The notes below the pieces were generated by a model. It did not search any database. It saw nothing but the letters and a program-made list of their open reading frames with translations, and had not been told where the DNA came from. DNA of 64,000 bases from Plectosphaerella cucumerina (Eukaryota > Ascomycota > Sordariomycetes > Glomerellales > Plectosphaerellaceae). The stretch covers positions 3,162,001 through 3,226,000 of the forward strand of contig JAGPXD010000002.1 of NCBI GenBank assembly GCA_020746995.1, given 5' to 3'. The position numbers and the translations under genes were made by a program. How positions within the stretch are numbered: position 1 is the first letter of the stretch; each line of letters opens with the position of its first letter. Below, in pieces: positions 55,701 to 64,000 of this stretch.

Positions 55701-55897
55701 CTGGTCTCACAAATAGGAGGACAACTTACAGGTGCTGTGCTAAGGGCTTCGGAGACGGTGGCATGCGCCCTTGATGCTACAGCTTTCTGCAGATTAGGGA
55801 CACACGCACTGCCATGTTGCGCGGCGCAAATCGCAGATGCCCCTGGCACTACCAGCCGAGCACGGCTTCTGAAGGTTCCACAGCTCCGAAGCATCAT
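52719..55897 (-). CDS. 2-oxoglutarate-dehydrogenase-type E1 component
   Basis: Thiamine-diphosphate-dependent decarboxylase of a 2-oxodicarboxylate dehydrogenase complex. Exons 55730..55897, 53287..55669, 52719..53233 (minus) give 1021 residues, the usual OGDH length. Presequence MMLRSCGTFRSRARLVV. Landmarks: DAFLHGGAAMYIDEMYSSW, GSCHRGRLTMLSSV, GDAAIAGQGVVYETLGLSQL (ThDP/Mg), VVVNNQVGFTTEV, YRRFGHNELDQPSFTQPLMY and FFSKSLLRHPLTRS. GSCHRGRLT differs from the GMxHRGRLN of canonical OGDH, and the rest is more diverged than expected of a housekeeping Kgd1, so a paralogue with another 2-oxo acid substrate is likely (inference). E3 is not in the cluster. Confidence 0.9.
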
Positions 55898-56557
55898 GAA
55901 TAAACGAGCGGGACAGTACTTTCGGCAGCTCGCCAAACTTCTGCCTCCCAAAGGATAAAAAGTGAAGATATCGGAAGCTTGGGTTGCTCGTGGGGATTCA
56001 AGATGCACGCATGTGAAAAGGATGCCAGATTACCTGCCTCGAGTCCTGGGCAACATTCGCTCCGAACGTACTGTAGTGACATTTCGGTATCCTCCAGAGC
56101 CCCTGATTTGAACTAGGTTGTTCCACACCACTGCAGGTACCTAAAGGGATTGGGTACCCGCGTCTGGCCCGGAAAAGCCGACGTGGCCGAGATGCATTGC
56201 TGTTGGATCCGGGCTCGGCCGCTCGCTTCGGGAGCAACATCCGAGTACAGACACCCCGGATTTCGGCCACCGTGCCATGTCAATCGAGAACGAGTCTGAA
56301 GTGTCTATTGGGTAAACCCCTTGTAAAATACCTTGTTTTACACTTCATCAAGATCTAGGTATACAGTGCCGGAGCTTCGATCTCTTCTTTGCCTCCGTTG
56401 AGAGTCAATACTGCCGAATCTGACGCAGAAGTCCAGGAGAGTATCGCTGTGAATTGGGACGCAGGGAGCCCCTTGATATAATTTACTCAGGTTATTTTAT
56501 ATTCTCAAATTTGGATATCTTCTACAGCTTCAGTCCGCCCTGAGCGTGTGCGGCCAT
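55898..56557. promoter_or_regulatory. promoter of the E1 gene and 3' flank of the E2 gene
   Basis: 660 bases. Contains ACATCCGAGT at 56237..56246, a one-mismatch copy of the cluster motif. Confidence 0.45.
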
Positions 56558-58082
56558 TTAGAGCAGCATCCTCGAGGGGTCCTGGATGTACTTCTTGACA
56601 ATGTTTAGGAATGTGACAGCCTCCCTCCCGTCGATCAAACGATGATCATATGTCACCGTGATGTACATCATCTGGTTCTCGATTAGCATGTGTTCTGGAC
56701 GAGATTCGCGTGAGAAATTCACCTACCGGCCTGATCTCAAGCTTGCCGTCAACAGCTACCGGCCTCTGCATGATGGAGTTCATGTTGAAGACAGCCGCCT
56801 GAGGATAGTTGATGAGTGGCGTGCCGAACATTGAACCAAAGATGCCAGGATTGCTGATGGAGAAGTTGCCGCCCTGGAGATCCTCCATCGTGAGCTTTCC
56901 CTCTCGCGCCTATACCCCAAGAACGTCAGTAACTATCTCGTTGACTCGATAATCAGGAGCACAAATAGAGCTGGGAAGGCAGCCAACCTTCTGCGCTAAC
57001 GCCGCAATCTCCCTCTCCAGCTGAACGATAGTTGCGCTCTCGGTGTTCCGGACCACGGGGGTGATGAGCCCCTTGGGCGACGAGACGGCAATGCTGACGT
57101 CGACATAGTCTCGATACGTGACCACCTCTCGGTCCGTATCGATGCTAGCATTCATCTGCGGAACCTCCTGCGCTGCCAACGTAGCGGCCTTGGTGAAGGC
57201 GCCCATGTACCCCAGGCGGACGCCGTACTTCTCGGCCACCTCTTCCTTGTACTTCGCACGCCAGGCTATGAGTGCGGTCATGTCGACTTCTTGCATGGTC
57301 GTAAGGGAAGCGCATGTATTTTGGGATTGCTTGAGACGAGTGGCGATTGTTTTTCGCATACGAGACATCTTCTCCTGTTATGATTTCAGTCAGTTAGTTG
57401 CCGGCGGCGGACGCTTAACATCAGGATCACCCTTGCTTACCTCGCGCTCGAATCTCGAAGGTCCTCCGTGGCTCACGGCCGCATGATAGTTGGTGGCGTT
57501 ATCTGACTGTGTGGCCTGCTTGGTCGTGCCTTCGGAAGTCTGGGCTTCTGGCGGAGCGTGGAACTCCTGAGATGTAGATGGTGCTTGCGCTTGTGACGGA
57601 GCAATCGGGTTGGATGCCATCTCAGGAGCAGAAGTTGCCGGACCGTCTTCTTTGAATGGCTTAGGTGTCTGAGCAGTTTCAGAGGAGGCTCTCTCAGCTT
57701 CATCTCCTGTCTCAAGCCGTGCAACAGGCTGGCCAACCGTGACGACGTCTCCCTCCTCGACAAGGAGCTCTCGCAAGATTCCTCCCTCCGGAGCGGTGAC
57801 AGCGACGTCAATCTTGTCGGTCTCGATGCTTGCGACCTCATCGTCCGCTTCGATACGTTCGCCAACTTGTTTGAGAAATGTTGACAGGGTCCCTTCGTTG
57901 ATTGACTCGGCCATCTGGGGCACTTTGATAATGACGTCGGCGAGCAAGGCATGGCGAGTGCTGAAGCATCGCATGGTCGACGGGGCCCTGGCTATTGATG
58001 ATTGTCGGAAACATGGCGTCGATACGCGTGAGCGGTGCAGAAGTGTCGTTGCTCTCTGGCAGACGCGATTTGTCGAGGCCAT
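56558..58082 (-). CDS. Dihydrolipoamide acyltransferase E2 (succinyltransferase type)
   Basis: Core of a 2-oxoacid dehydrogenase complex; moves the acyl group from lipoate to CoA. Exons 57441..58082, 56988..57374, 56727..56909, 56558..56671 (minus) give 441 residues. Mitochondrial presequence (about 1-47); one lipoyl domain with the lipoyl Lys90 in IETDKIDVAV; a long Pro/Ser/Gln linker; no E3-binding domain, as in DLST; catalytic domain with KMSRMRKTIATRLKQSQ, YGVRLGYMGAFTKAAT, SVS-type GGNFSISNPGIFGSMFGTPL and DHRLIDGREAV (catalytic His and Asp). GKLEIRP joins MMYITVTYDH by a 55-nt intron. Transcribed in the same direction as E1. Confidence 0.9.
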
Positions 58083-58625
58083 GGTTTCGTGAGGTAGCTT
58101 TCTTACCAGGGAGCAAGCAAAGAGATGTGAGTAGGTGTGCAGATTAAAGGCGATCATCCCAAACCAAGACGGATAGATTCCCACGGCCAATGGGCGCAGA
58201 CATGCCCTGGATTACCATCTGCAATGTAATCGGCAGCGCCTGCCCATGTGCTCGGCTAAGGGAGGGGGCGCTCACTCAAGGGTGCCGTGTCCCTCGGATG
58301 CGACTCCGGAGGGGTTAGCCGGTGCCTGAGCACGCATTCAGCTGTATTGGCCCCGGAAGATTGGCATCGATGCTCGACGTTGGACGTTCCTTTTTGGATG
58401 GGCTGCCTTTTTCGCCATGACCTTCACGGTGATTATCTTATGGCAGAGGTGTCCTTGTGCGGTGTGCCATGTTTGATACGGAGTTTTAAAGTCATCACCT
58501 GGTTTGCCGGTCAAGATGGCATCCTCTCACGGGTTGCACTCTTATAGGCAACCAGAACCAGGCTGGCCTTGCTTCGTAGTAGAATACAGCACTCGTTCAC
58601 TCCAATTCTCTATGTACCTTTACAT
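58083..58625. promoter_or_regulatory. promoter of the E2 gene
   Basis: 543 bases. On the minus strand it has GCATCCGAGG (58292..58301), nine of ten bases of the cluster motif, about 210 bases before the E2 ATG. The rest is the 3' flank of the acyl-CoA dehydrogenase gene. Confidence 0.45.
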
Positions 58626-59957
58626 CTAGTAGCTCCTAGGCAGCTTCAGAACCTTCTCTCCGATGTAGTTCATGATCATCTCCCGGCTCACCGGCGCAAT
58701 CCGTGGCACCAGACACTCCCTCAACCACCGCTCAACATCATACTCGACAGCGTAGCCCATTCCTCCATGCGTCAAGACGGCCCTCTCGCAAGCCGAAAAG
58801 GCTGCCTCAGCCGCCACGTACTTTGCGCTGTTGGCAGCCACACCGATCGCGTCTTGAGTGATGCTCGAGTCCCCTGCCGCCGCCGCGTCGTACAGTCGCG
58901 CCGCGTGGTACGTCGCCAGCTTGGCCGCCTCGAGGCGCATGTATGCGTCTGCCAGAGGATGCGCAATACCCTGGTTCATTCCGATAGGCCGTCCAAACAC
59001 CACACGCTCCCGCGCGTAGCTCGCTGCCCTTCCCAGCGCAGCGTATCCCAAGCCCAAAGCCTCGCCTGCCAGTAGACAGCGCTCTGCATTCATGCCATGC
59101 AGCACAATCTTGAAACCTTCACCCTCGCGGCCGATCAGGGTTTCCTCCGGGATGAAGTAGTTGTCAAGGAAGACCTCATTAGCATCAACGGCTCGACCTC
59201 CCATCTTGCGGATCTTGCGCATGTCCAGACCAGGCTTTGTACGGTCGAGATCGATGCAGAAAAGCGACAGACCCTCGCTGGGCTTGCGGACCTGATCGAG
59301 GGGTGTCGTCCGCGCAAGGAGAATCATCTTGGACGCCACCTGGGCGCAGGTGATCCAGATCTTCTGACCGGTGACGCTATACCCGCCGTCGACCTTTTTG
59401 GCGGTCGTGGAGAGGCGAAGGGTATCGAGGCCAGCGTTGGGTTCTGTGACCCCGAAACATACCCTCCACTTGCCGGAGATGATGTTGGGGATGGTCTGCT
59501 GGAGCTGTTCGGGGCTGCCGAACTTTGCGAGCGGCTGAGTGGCGTAGACGTTGGCATGGATCGCCTGGGCACCAGCCATACCCGCACCAGACTCGGCGAT
59601 CGTCTGCATCATCATGACGGCCTCAGAGATACCCAGTCCCGAGCCTCCGAGAGATTCTGGGAGGGCGATGCCGAGCCAGCCGTCTTTGGCAAGGGCAGAG
59701 TGGAAGTCAACGGGATCGGACTCGGTGTAATCCCGCTCCTGCCAGTAGGTATTCGGGAACTGCGTGCAGATCTGGCCGACTGCCTCGCGGACGGTCAATT
59801 GGAGCTCGCTGAAGCCAGATGTCTCCATGATCTGGCGGGGATGTGTCGAGGAGAAGCAACGTTTCGGCCGAGGTGCGTTGAAGTTTGAGGCAATTGTCAT
59901 CGTTATGACTGGAAGACCGGGCTTCAGCCGGAGGCATCTCGACCTTGCTGGAAGCAT
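58626..59957 (-). CDS. Acyl-CoA dehydrogenase, isovaleryl-CoA-dehydrogenase-like
   Basis: FAD enzyme introducing an alpha,beta double bond into an acyl-CoA and passing electrons to ETF. A single exon of 443 residues. Presequence about 1-45 (RSRCLRLKPGLP ... RCFSSTHPRQ). Family blocks: ALPESLGGSGLGISE, FGVTEPNAGLDTLRL, ITGQKIW-type VTGQKIWITCAQVA, AYARERVVFGRPIG-type and LTHGGMGYAVEYDVERWLRE. At the usual catalytic position (EGT) it has PVS (422-424). Instead Glu292 in NAERCLLAGEALG lines up with the catalytic Glu254 of isovaleryl-CoA dehydrogenase. That places it with enzymes for branched acyl-CoAs. It is the natural electron donor for the ETF pair nearby. Confidence 0.9.
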   Translation of the reverse strand: MLPARSRCLRLKPGLPVITMTIASNFNAPRPKRCFSSTHPRQIMETSGFSELQLTVREAVGQICTQFPNTYWQERDYTESDPVDFHSALAKDGWLGIALPESLGGSGLGISEAVMMMQTIAESGAGMAGAQAIHANVYATQPLAKFGSPEQLQQTIPNIISGKWRVCFGVTEPNAGLDTLRLSTTAKKVDGGYSVTGQKIWITCAQVASKMILLARTTPLDQVRKPSEGLSLFCIDLDRTKPGLDMRKIRKMGGRAVDANEVFLDNYFIPEETLIGREGEGFKIVLHGMNAERCLLAGEALGLGYAALGRAASYARERVVFGRPIGMNQGIAHPLADAYMRLEAAKLATYHAARLYDAAAAGDSSITQDAIGVAANSAKYVAAEAAFSACERAVLTHGGMGYAVEYDVERWLRECLVPRIAPVSREMIMNYIGEKVLKLPRSY

Positions 59958-60820
59958 TTTGCGTGTGGTTGAATTGACAGGTGTGACTACCCGTGTGGGA
60001 TGGTCGCTGGTAGAGAGAACGAGGGAAACGATGAGGGAATACTAGGAGCGAAGAGAGAATGGGAAGAGTGAGGAGGGGATGCGCCAGGTGAAAGACGGCG
60101 GTCGTTGGCATTTGTTGGGTGCCAAGTTTGATGATGTATGCTGCTAAGATCTCGCGAATAGCCTTCTCTGTCGTCACTGACTGGGCTGCTACAGTGCAAG
60201 CCTCCCTGTCGGCAGACCACTTTTCAGCAAGGTAGACCTCGGATGTCGCGCCCGAGGCCTGGGCCGCCAAAGACCTTAGCATCACCGCTTGCACCGCATC
60301 CCCGGCATCTACCCTCCGTCGACGGTGCGTTGATACGTGGGCTGGATTCATCAATGCTACTGAATAACCGATACCCGGTAGTTTGCCCATGTATGGACAG
60401 CCAGTGATTGGAGGAGGCAAGACATTTGATCCCCCCATGTCCTCATTTCCTCGCAGGCGGCGGTCATAGTGCCGTGCAACTCGCGACATCTTGCAGCACC
60501 CCGCCACGAACTCCCCGCACTACTATTCTAGAGGAACCCCTGAGACTGGGCGATTCCCCGCACTAACCACGACGAGTGCAAGGTTTCTCCGCCCGAACTT
60601 GAGGTCTCCCCAGGAACCAACATCCGGGGTACACCGTGACTCGCCCATCTCCCAGACAAGACGGCGGCCCCAGAGGGGCTGAAGCCTTCAGGATGCCCGG
60701 ATATCCGATCAAACATTTAAGAAGCCATCTTCTCCGCTTGATTTACGCAAATCAACTCAAACTCTACACTCGAGCAAGAAGCGAGTGTCCCCAAGTCAAG
60801 TCAGCATCACGTCTCGAAAA
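59958..60820. promoter_or_regulatory. bidirectional promoter, acyl-CoA dehydrogenase / MFS permease
   Basis: 863 bases between divergent starts. Contains ACATCCGAGG on the minus strand (60237..60246) and ACATCCGGGG on the plus strand (60620..60629), two copies of the cluster motif. Confidence 0.5.
60237..60246 (-). promoter_or_regulatory. cluster motif ACATCCGAGG
   Basis: An exact copy on the minus strand, about 280 bases before the acyl-CoA dehydrogenase ATG and 575 before the permease ATG. Confidence 0.5.
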
Positions 60821-62497
60821 ATGGCCCAGAACAGCACAGAAGATCACTCTGGAAAGATGCTGGAGACACAAGAGCCACCAGTTTCTCAGGTAGAGGCAGT
60901 CGATCACGACCAACTGTATACAATCGACCCCGAGGAAGAGAGGAAGGTCGTGCGGAAGTTGGACTGCGTCATCATGCCTCTCATGGCCGTCGTCTACTTT
61001 TTCCAATGTGAGTCCAAGTTCCGCCAGTATCCCTTTCAAGTAACGGAAATACCCAAGTAGCTGACTTCACGCCTCTTCTGTCCAGACCTCGACAAACAGT
61101 CAATCAACCAGGCTGCAATCTTCGGCCTCCGAAAGGACCTCGCCTTGACTGGCGAGCAATACTCTTGGGCTGTCTCGCTATTTTACCTTGGCCAATTGTG
61201 TTCCGAATATCCTGCCATGTACCTTCTCTCTCGCCTGCCCATATCCCTCTATGTCGGCGTCACCATCGTCATCTGGGGAGGCGTCAACATGGCCATGGCG
61301 GCATGCCACGATTTTCCAGGACTGGCCGCCTCTAGGTTCTTCCTAGGCTTTGCTGAGGGTATGCCATCCCGGAGATTGTTCTCATCCTACTCTTATCCTG
61401 ACGAACATAACTCGGCTAACGCTACCTATGTTTTGACAGGCACTGTCTCCCCCGCTTTCATTATCATCACCTCGAACTGGTACGTCAAGCGCGAACATCC
61501 CATTCGCGTCGCCACCTGGATATCCATGAATGGTGTCGCCCAAATCCTCGGCGGCCTCATGATGTACGGTATAGGCCATGCCAACATCGCGCTCGCCCCT
61601 TGGCGGGCACTCTTCATCATCTGCGGCGGTCTTACTTCCCTCGTCGGCATCGTCTTCATCTTCATGATGCCCCGCGACCCCTCTACCGCCTGGTTCCTCA
61701 CCCCTCGTCAGCGGGAGATTGCCACCAACCGCCTTGCCGTCGATCGTGCCACCCGCGACCGCACCGACTTCAACCGCGACCAAGCCCGCGAGGCTATCAC
61801 GTCCCCGATGACCTGGCTCTACCTTATGATGGCTCTCTGCATCACTTTGACCACTCCCATCATGAAGTTCTCAGCTACTGTTATCAACGGCTTCGGATAC
61901 GATGTCTTCGAGACTATGCTTGTCGGAATGCCAGCTGGCGCCCTCAATACGGCCACGGTCTGGGTCTCCGCCCTCGTGCCTCGGATGTTCCCAGGCACGC
62001 GGACCCATACAGCCATGGGCCTCTGCTTTGTTCCCATGATCGGCTCTATTCTTCTCATGACCTTGCCTGCCGAGGCCGGATGGGGCATCATCGTATCCAC
62101 CTGGATGGGCGGCTGCTCCTCCGCCCTCCTCAGCAGCGCCGCCTCCATCATCGCGTCCAACGTCAAGGGCAACACCAAGAAGAGCGTCGTCTCTGCCGCC
62201 TTCTTCATCTCCTACTGCGTCGGCTGCATCGTCGGTCCTTTTGCCTGGACGCAGAAGGATGCCCCTCGCTATGCGACTGGCTGCATCCTGAGCCTCTCGG
62301 CCATGATCGGTCTCGTCATCACGTTCGGTGTCTTCCTGGTGGCCGCGAAGAAGAAGAACGCCAAGCGCGACGCGAAGGCGTCCGAGGGCAGGTCTGAGTA
62401 TATCGTGGAGAAGGGCGACGGGACGCAGAGGGCGGGAGTCTCTACCGACTCGGACATGACGGACTTGCAGGATAAGGGGTTCCGGTACACCATCTGA
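60821..62497 (+). CDS. MFS anion:cation symporter (Dal5/allantoate permease type)
   Basis: Plasma-membrane importer of organic anions. Exons 60821..61007, 61086..61358, 61440..62497 give 505 residues. ACS-family signatures: RKLDCVIMPLMAVVYFFQYL, DKQSINQAAIFGLRKDLALTG, YSWAVSLFYLGQL, RFFLGFAEG and WYVKREHPIRVATW, with about 12 helices and a charged C-terminal tail. The second intron (61359..61439, 81 nt) is in frame and open; splicing is required to give FAEGTVSPAFIIITSNWY as in relatives. Dal5-type members carry allantoate, nicotinate, dipeptides and various carboxylates. In the cluster it would bring in the amino or carboxylic acid substrate. Confidence 0.88.
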
Positions 62498-62611
62498 AAT
62501 TGCCACTTCGAACATCAAATAAGAAGGTCCAGATACTCTTGCCGTGTATGGCCTAGTCACATATCCCCCTAGTTCTCCATTGCTATACTGTAAGGTACTT
62601 CGCAAGCGGTC

Positions 62612-63727
62612 TCACTCCTCCCGTAGTGCGGCGGAAATGGCCTTCATGCCTCCTTGGAGCTGCTCACGTGTGGGCCATCCATAGCCGAGGCGGAAATAGC
62701 AATCGGGTCTCTCGAACCAGTGGCCAGGGCCGACGTAGGTAGCATGCTGCTTGAGCAACCTCTCGTAAAAGGCGGCGAAGCCGCCCTTAGGCTCCTTCTT
62801 GATCCTAGGAAAGCAGACAACGCCTCCACTTGGCTTCACCCACTCGACTAGCTCCTCGCTGTCGACCCAGGCTTGAACCAGCTCAAGGCGAGCGCGCATC
62901 TCGGCGTTGGTGTCAGCAAGGATTTCCTGGCGGCGTGACAGGACCTGCGTGGCGATCCACTCGTCAATGACACTGCCGCTGATGCTGATCTGTTCCTTGG
63001 CGGCGAGGAATGTCTCCTGAAGCTTCGGATTGGTCGAGATGAGCCAGCCGATGCGGATGCCGGGGATGCCAAAGGACTTGGACAGCGAGCTCACGCTGAT
63101 GACGTGTTCGCCCAGGGAAGCAGCAACAGGCAGCTTCTCGCCGTAGGCAACATCGCGGTAGGTCTCGTCGACGAGGAGCAGGACATTCTTCTGCTTGGTG
63201 ATGGCAACGAGGCGGTCAAGATCCGCGCGCGAGAGGGTGGTCCCGGTAGGGTTGTGCGGGCAGGTGACGGAGACGAGGCGGGTGGTGGGCTTGATAGCAG
63301 CAATGATCTCATCAATGTTTGGCTGAAAGCCAGACTCAAAGGTGACGTCGATGAAGGAGATGTCGCAGCCTACGGCGCGGGGAGTCTCCAAGTTTGTGGC
63401 GTAGTTGGGGCGGACGACGACGAGGTGGTTGAGGTTCGACTTGTCCGCGGAGCTCAGCAATGCCGTGGTGATGATGAAGAGGGCGCCGGCGGCACCAGAA
63501 GTGATGAGGACGTCGTCGATACCGACGTTGGCGTCGTCAGCCACGAGCTTTCGAAGCTTGGTCCCTCCACGGTGCTCATTGTAGAGCAGAGTAAGATTGG
63601 GGATCTGCAGGTTCAGGGACTCGATCGTCTGGTCGGCGATGGAGGTCTCGGACAGATTGTACTTGATCTTGTCGTAGCCGTACTCCTCTGGCGACTCGAT
63701 CTCAATTGGCATGCGCGAGTACTTCAT
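62612..63727 (-). CDS. PLP-dependent aminotransferase class I/II
   Basis: Fold-type I transaminase of amino acids to 2-oxo acids. A single exon from ATG 63727, 371 residues; an in-frame ATG at 63943 would add 72 residues without similarity. Landmarks: LLYNEHRGGTKLRKLVA, TSGAAGALF, CPHNPTGTTLSRADLD (Asn in HNPTG), LLVDETYRDVAYG and the PLP Lys217 in SLSKSFGIPGIRIGW with Arg225. No mitochondrial presequence is clear, so it is probably cytosolic. The group is related to capreomycidine-synthase-like and other aminotransferases with unknown substrates. Convergent with the permease (stops 114 bases apart). Marks the right edge of the visible cluster. Confidence 0.9.
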   Translation of the reverse strand: MKYSRMPIEIESPEEYGYDKIKYNLSETSIADQTIESLNLQIPNLTLLYNEHRGGTKLRKLVADDANVGIDDVLITSGAAGALFIITTALLSSADKSNLNHLVVVRPNYATNLETPRAVGCDISFIDVTFESGFQPNIDEIIAAIKPTTRLVSVTCPHNPTGTTLSRADLDRLVAITKQKNVLLLVDETYRDVAYGEKLPVAASLGEHVISVSSLSKSFGIPGIRIGWLISTNPKLQETFLAAKEQISISGSVIDEWIATQVLSRRQEILADTNAEMRARLELVQAWVDSEELVEWVKPSGGVVCFPRIKKEPKGGFAAFYERLLKQHATYVGPGHWFERPDCYFRLGYGWPTREQLQGGMKAISAALREE

Positions 63728-64000
63728 CTTTGCGAACGGTCGAAAGAGGCGGGATAGCTCTTCTGGGCGAATTGTCGTTGTAATTTGAGGGGTTGAAGTA
63801 CAAGTCAGACGGGTGAGTGGCGGCGGGTGTCGTCGCACCAAGTTGCTTGCTCGAGTTTGACTTACCGGTGTCAAAGGGGTATTTATTCTCAGCGCGTCGG
63901 ACAGGAGATCCGACTCTCTTTGCTCGTTAGTCACAGACAACAAACAATGATGGTCATAGCAGTGTATCCAAGAAGCAATGCTTTGCAGTCGTTCATCCTG
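63728..64000. other. aminotransferase upstream region to window end
   Basis: 273 bases upstream of the aminotransferase. No further gene is seen. The cluster might continue past the window. Confidence 0.4.

Noticed and set aside
56695..56722. 28-nt intron in the E2 gene (donor GTGAAT, acceptor CCAG)
   Set aside because: Below the practical size limit; the 55-nt intron 56672..56726 (GTAGGT...CCAG) gives a better family alignment.
59097..59888. 263-codon plus-strand frame within the acyl-CoA dehydrogenase gene
   Set aside because: Antisense shadow; the minus-strand product has all family motifs.
59707..60507. 266-codon minus-strand frame overlapping the start of the acyl-CoA dehydrogenase gene
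   Set aside because: Out of frame with the enzyme and without recognisable similarity; the region is promoter between divergent genes.
1..64000. CRISPR arrays, bacterial operon signals and intact transposons
   Set aside because: The window is eukaryotic; no spacer-repeat arrays, transposase or reverse transcriptase genes or terminal repeats were seen.

Overview
The window is nuclear DNA of a filamentous ascomycete (Pezizomycotina, probably Sordariomycetes). The evidence is GC-rich coding sequence with C-ending codons, many short introns of about 50-80 nt with GTAAGT/GTATGT donors, typically fungal families (HET, CFEM, Zn2Cys6, DUF7703, Fungal_N plus ankyrin) and an intron-containing nuclear tRNA-Leu. 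The genus cannot be named from sequence alone. Exon boundaries were read by eye from splice consensus, frame continuity and family conservation; there is no transcript support.

Layout. 1-12.6 kb: 3' part of a GH10 xylanase, a D-2-hydroxyacid dehydrogenase, a DUF7703 membrane protein, an unknown C-terminally anchored protein, a tRNA-Leu with a head-to-head inverted tRNA fragment, a zinc alcohol dehydrogenase and the ESCRT factor Vta1. 13-20 kb: housekeeping genes (a protein disulfide isomerase ending in HEEL, the exosome subunit RRP41/SKI6, an F-box-like protein, TIM50). 20-30.4 kb: a HET-domain protein, a small secreted cysteine-containing protein, a Ted1-type metallophosphoesterase, two conserved unknown proteins (one with an intron directly behind its ATG) and a Fungal_N/ankyrin protein. 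30.9-37 kb: a Cys-nucleophile alpha/beta hydrolase, a divergent Zn2Cys6 regulator with an apparent frameshift, and a nine-exon sugar-type MFS transporter, possibly a small functional group. 38-41.4 kb: a doubtful small membrane protein, a DUF218 protein and a GPI-anchored CFEM protein.

43.0-63.7 kb is the most interesting part: eleven adjacent genes that look like one mitochondrial catabolic cluster. In order they are an HTD2/mesaconyl-C4-CoA-hydratase-like protein, a CitE/CLYBL-like citramalyl-CoA-lyase-like protein, a Zn2Cys6 regulator, a mitochondrial dicarboxylate carrier, ETF-alpha, ETF-beta, a 2-oxoglutarate-dehydrogenase-type E1, its E2, an isovaleryl-CoA-dehydrogenase-like acyl-CoA dehydrogenase, a Dal5-type MFS permease and a class I/II aminotransferase. 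The set reads as a route: uptake, transamination to a branched 2-oxodicarboxylate, mitochondrial import, oxidative decarboxylation to a methylsuccinyl-CoA, ETF-linked desaturation to mesaconyl-CoA, hydration to citramalyl-CoA, and cleavage to acetyl-CoA and pyruvate. A substrate that fits every step is 4-methylglutamate (or 4-methyl-2-oxoglutarate); this is inference. A shared element, CATCCGAGG or the palindrome CCGAGGCCTCGG, lies in most of the cluster's promoters and is a candidate site for the cluster's own regulator.
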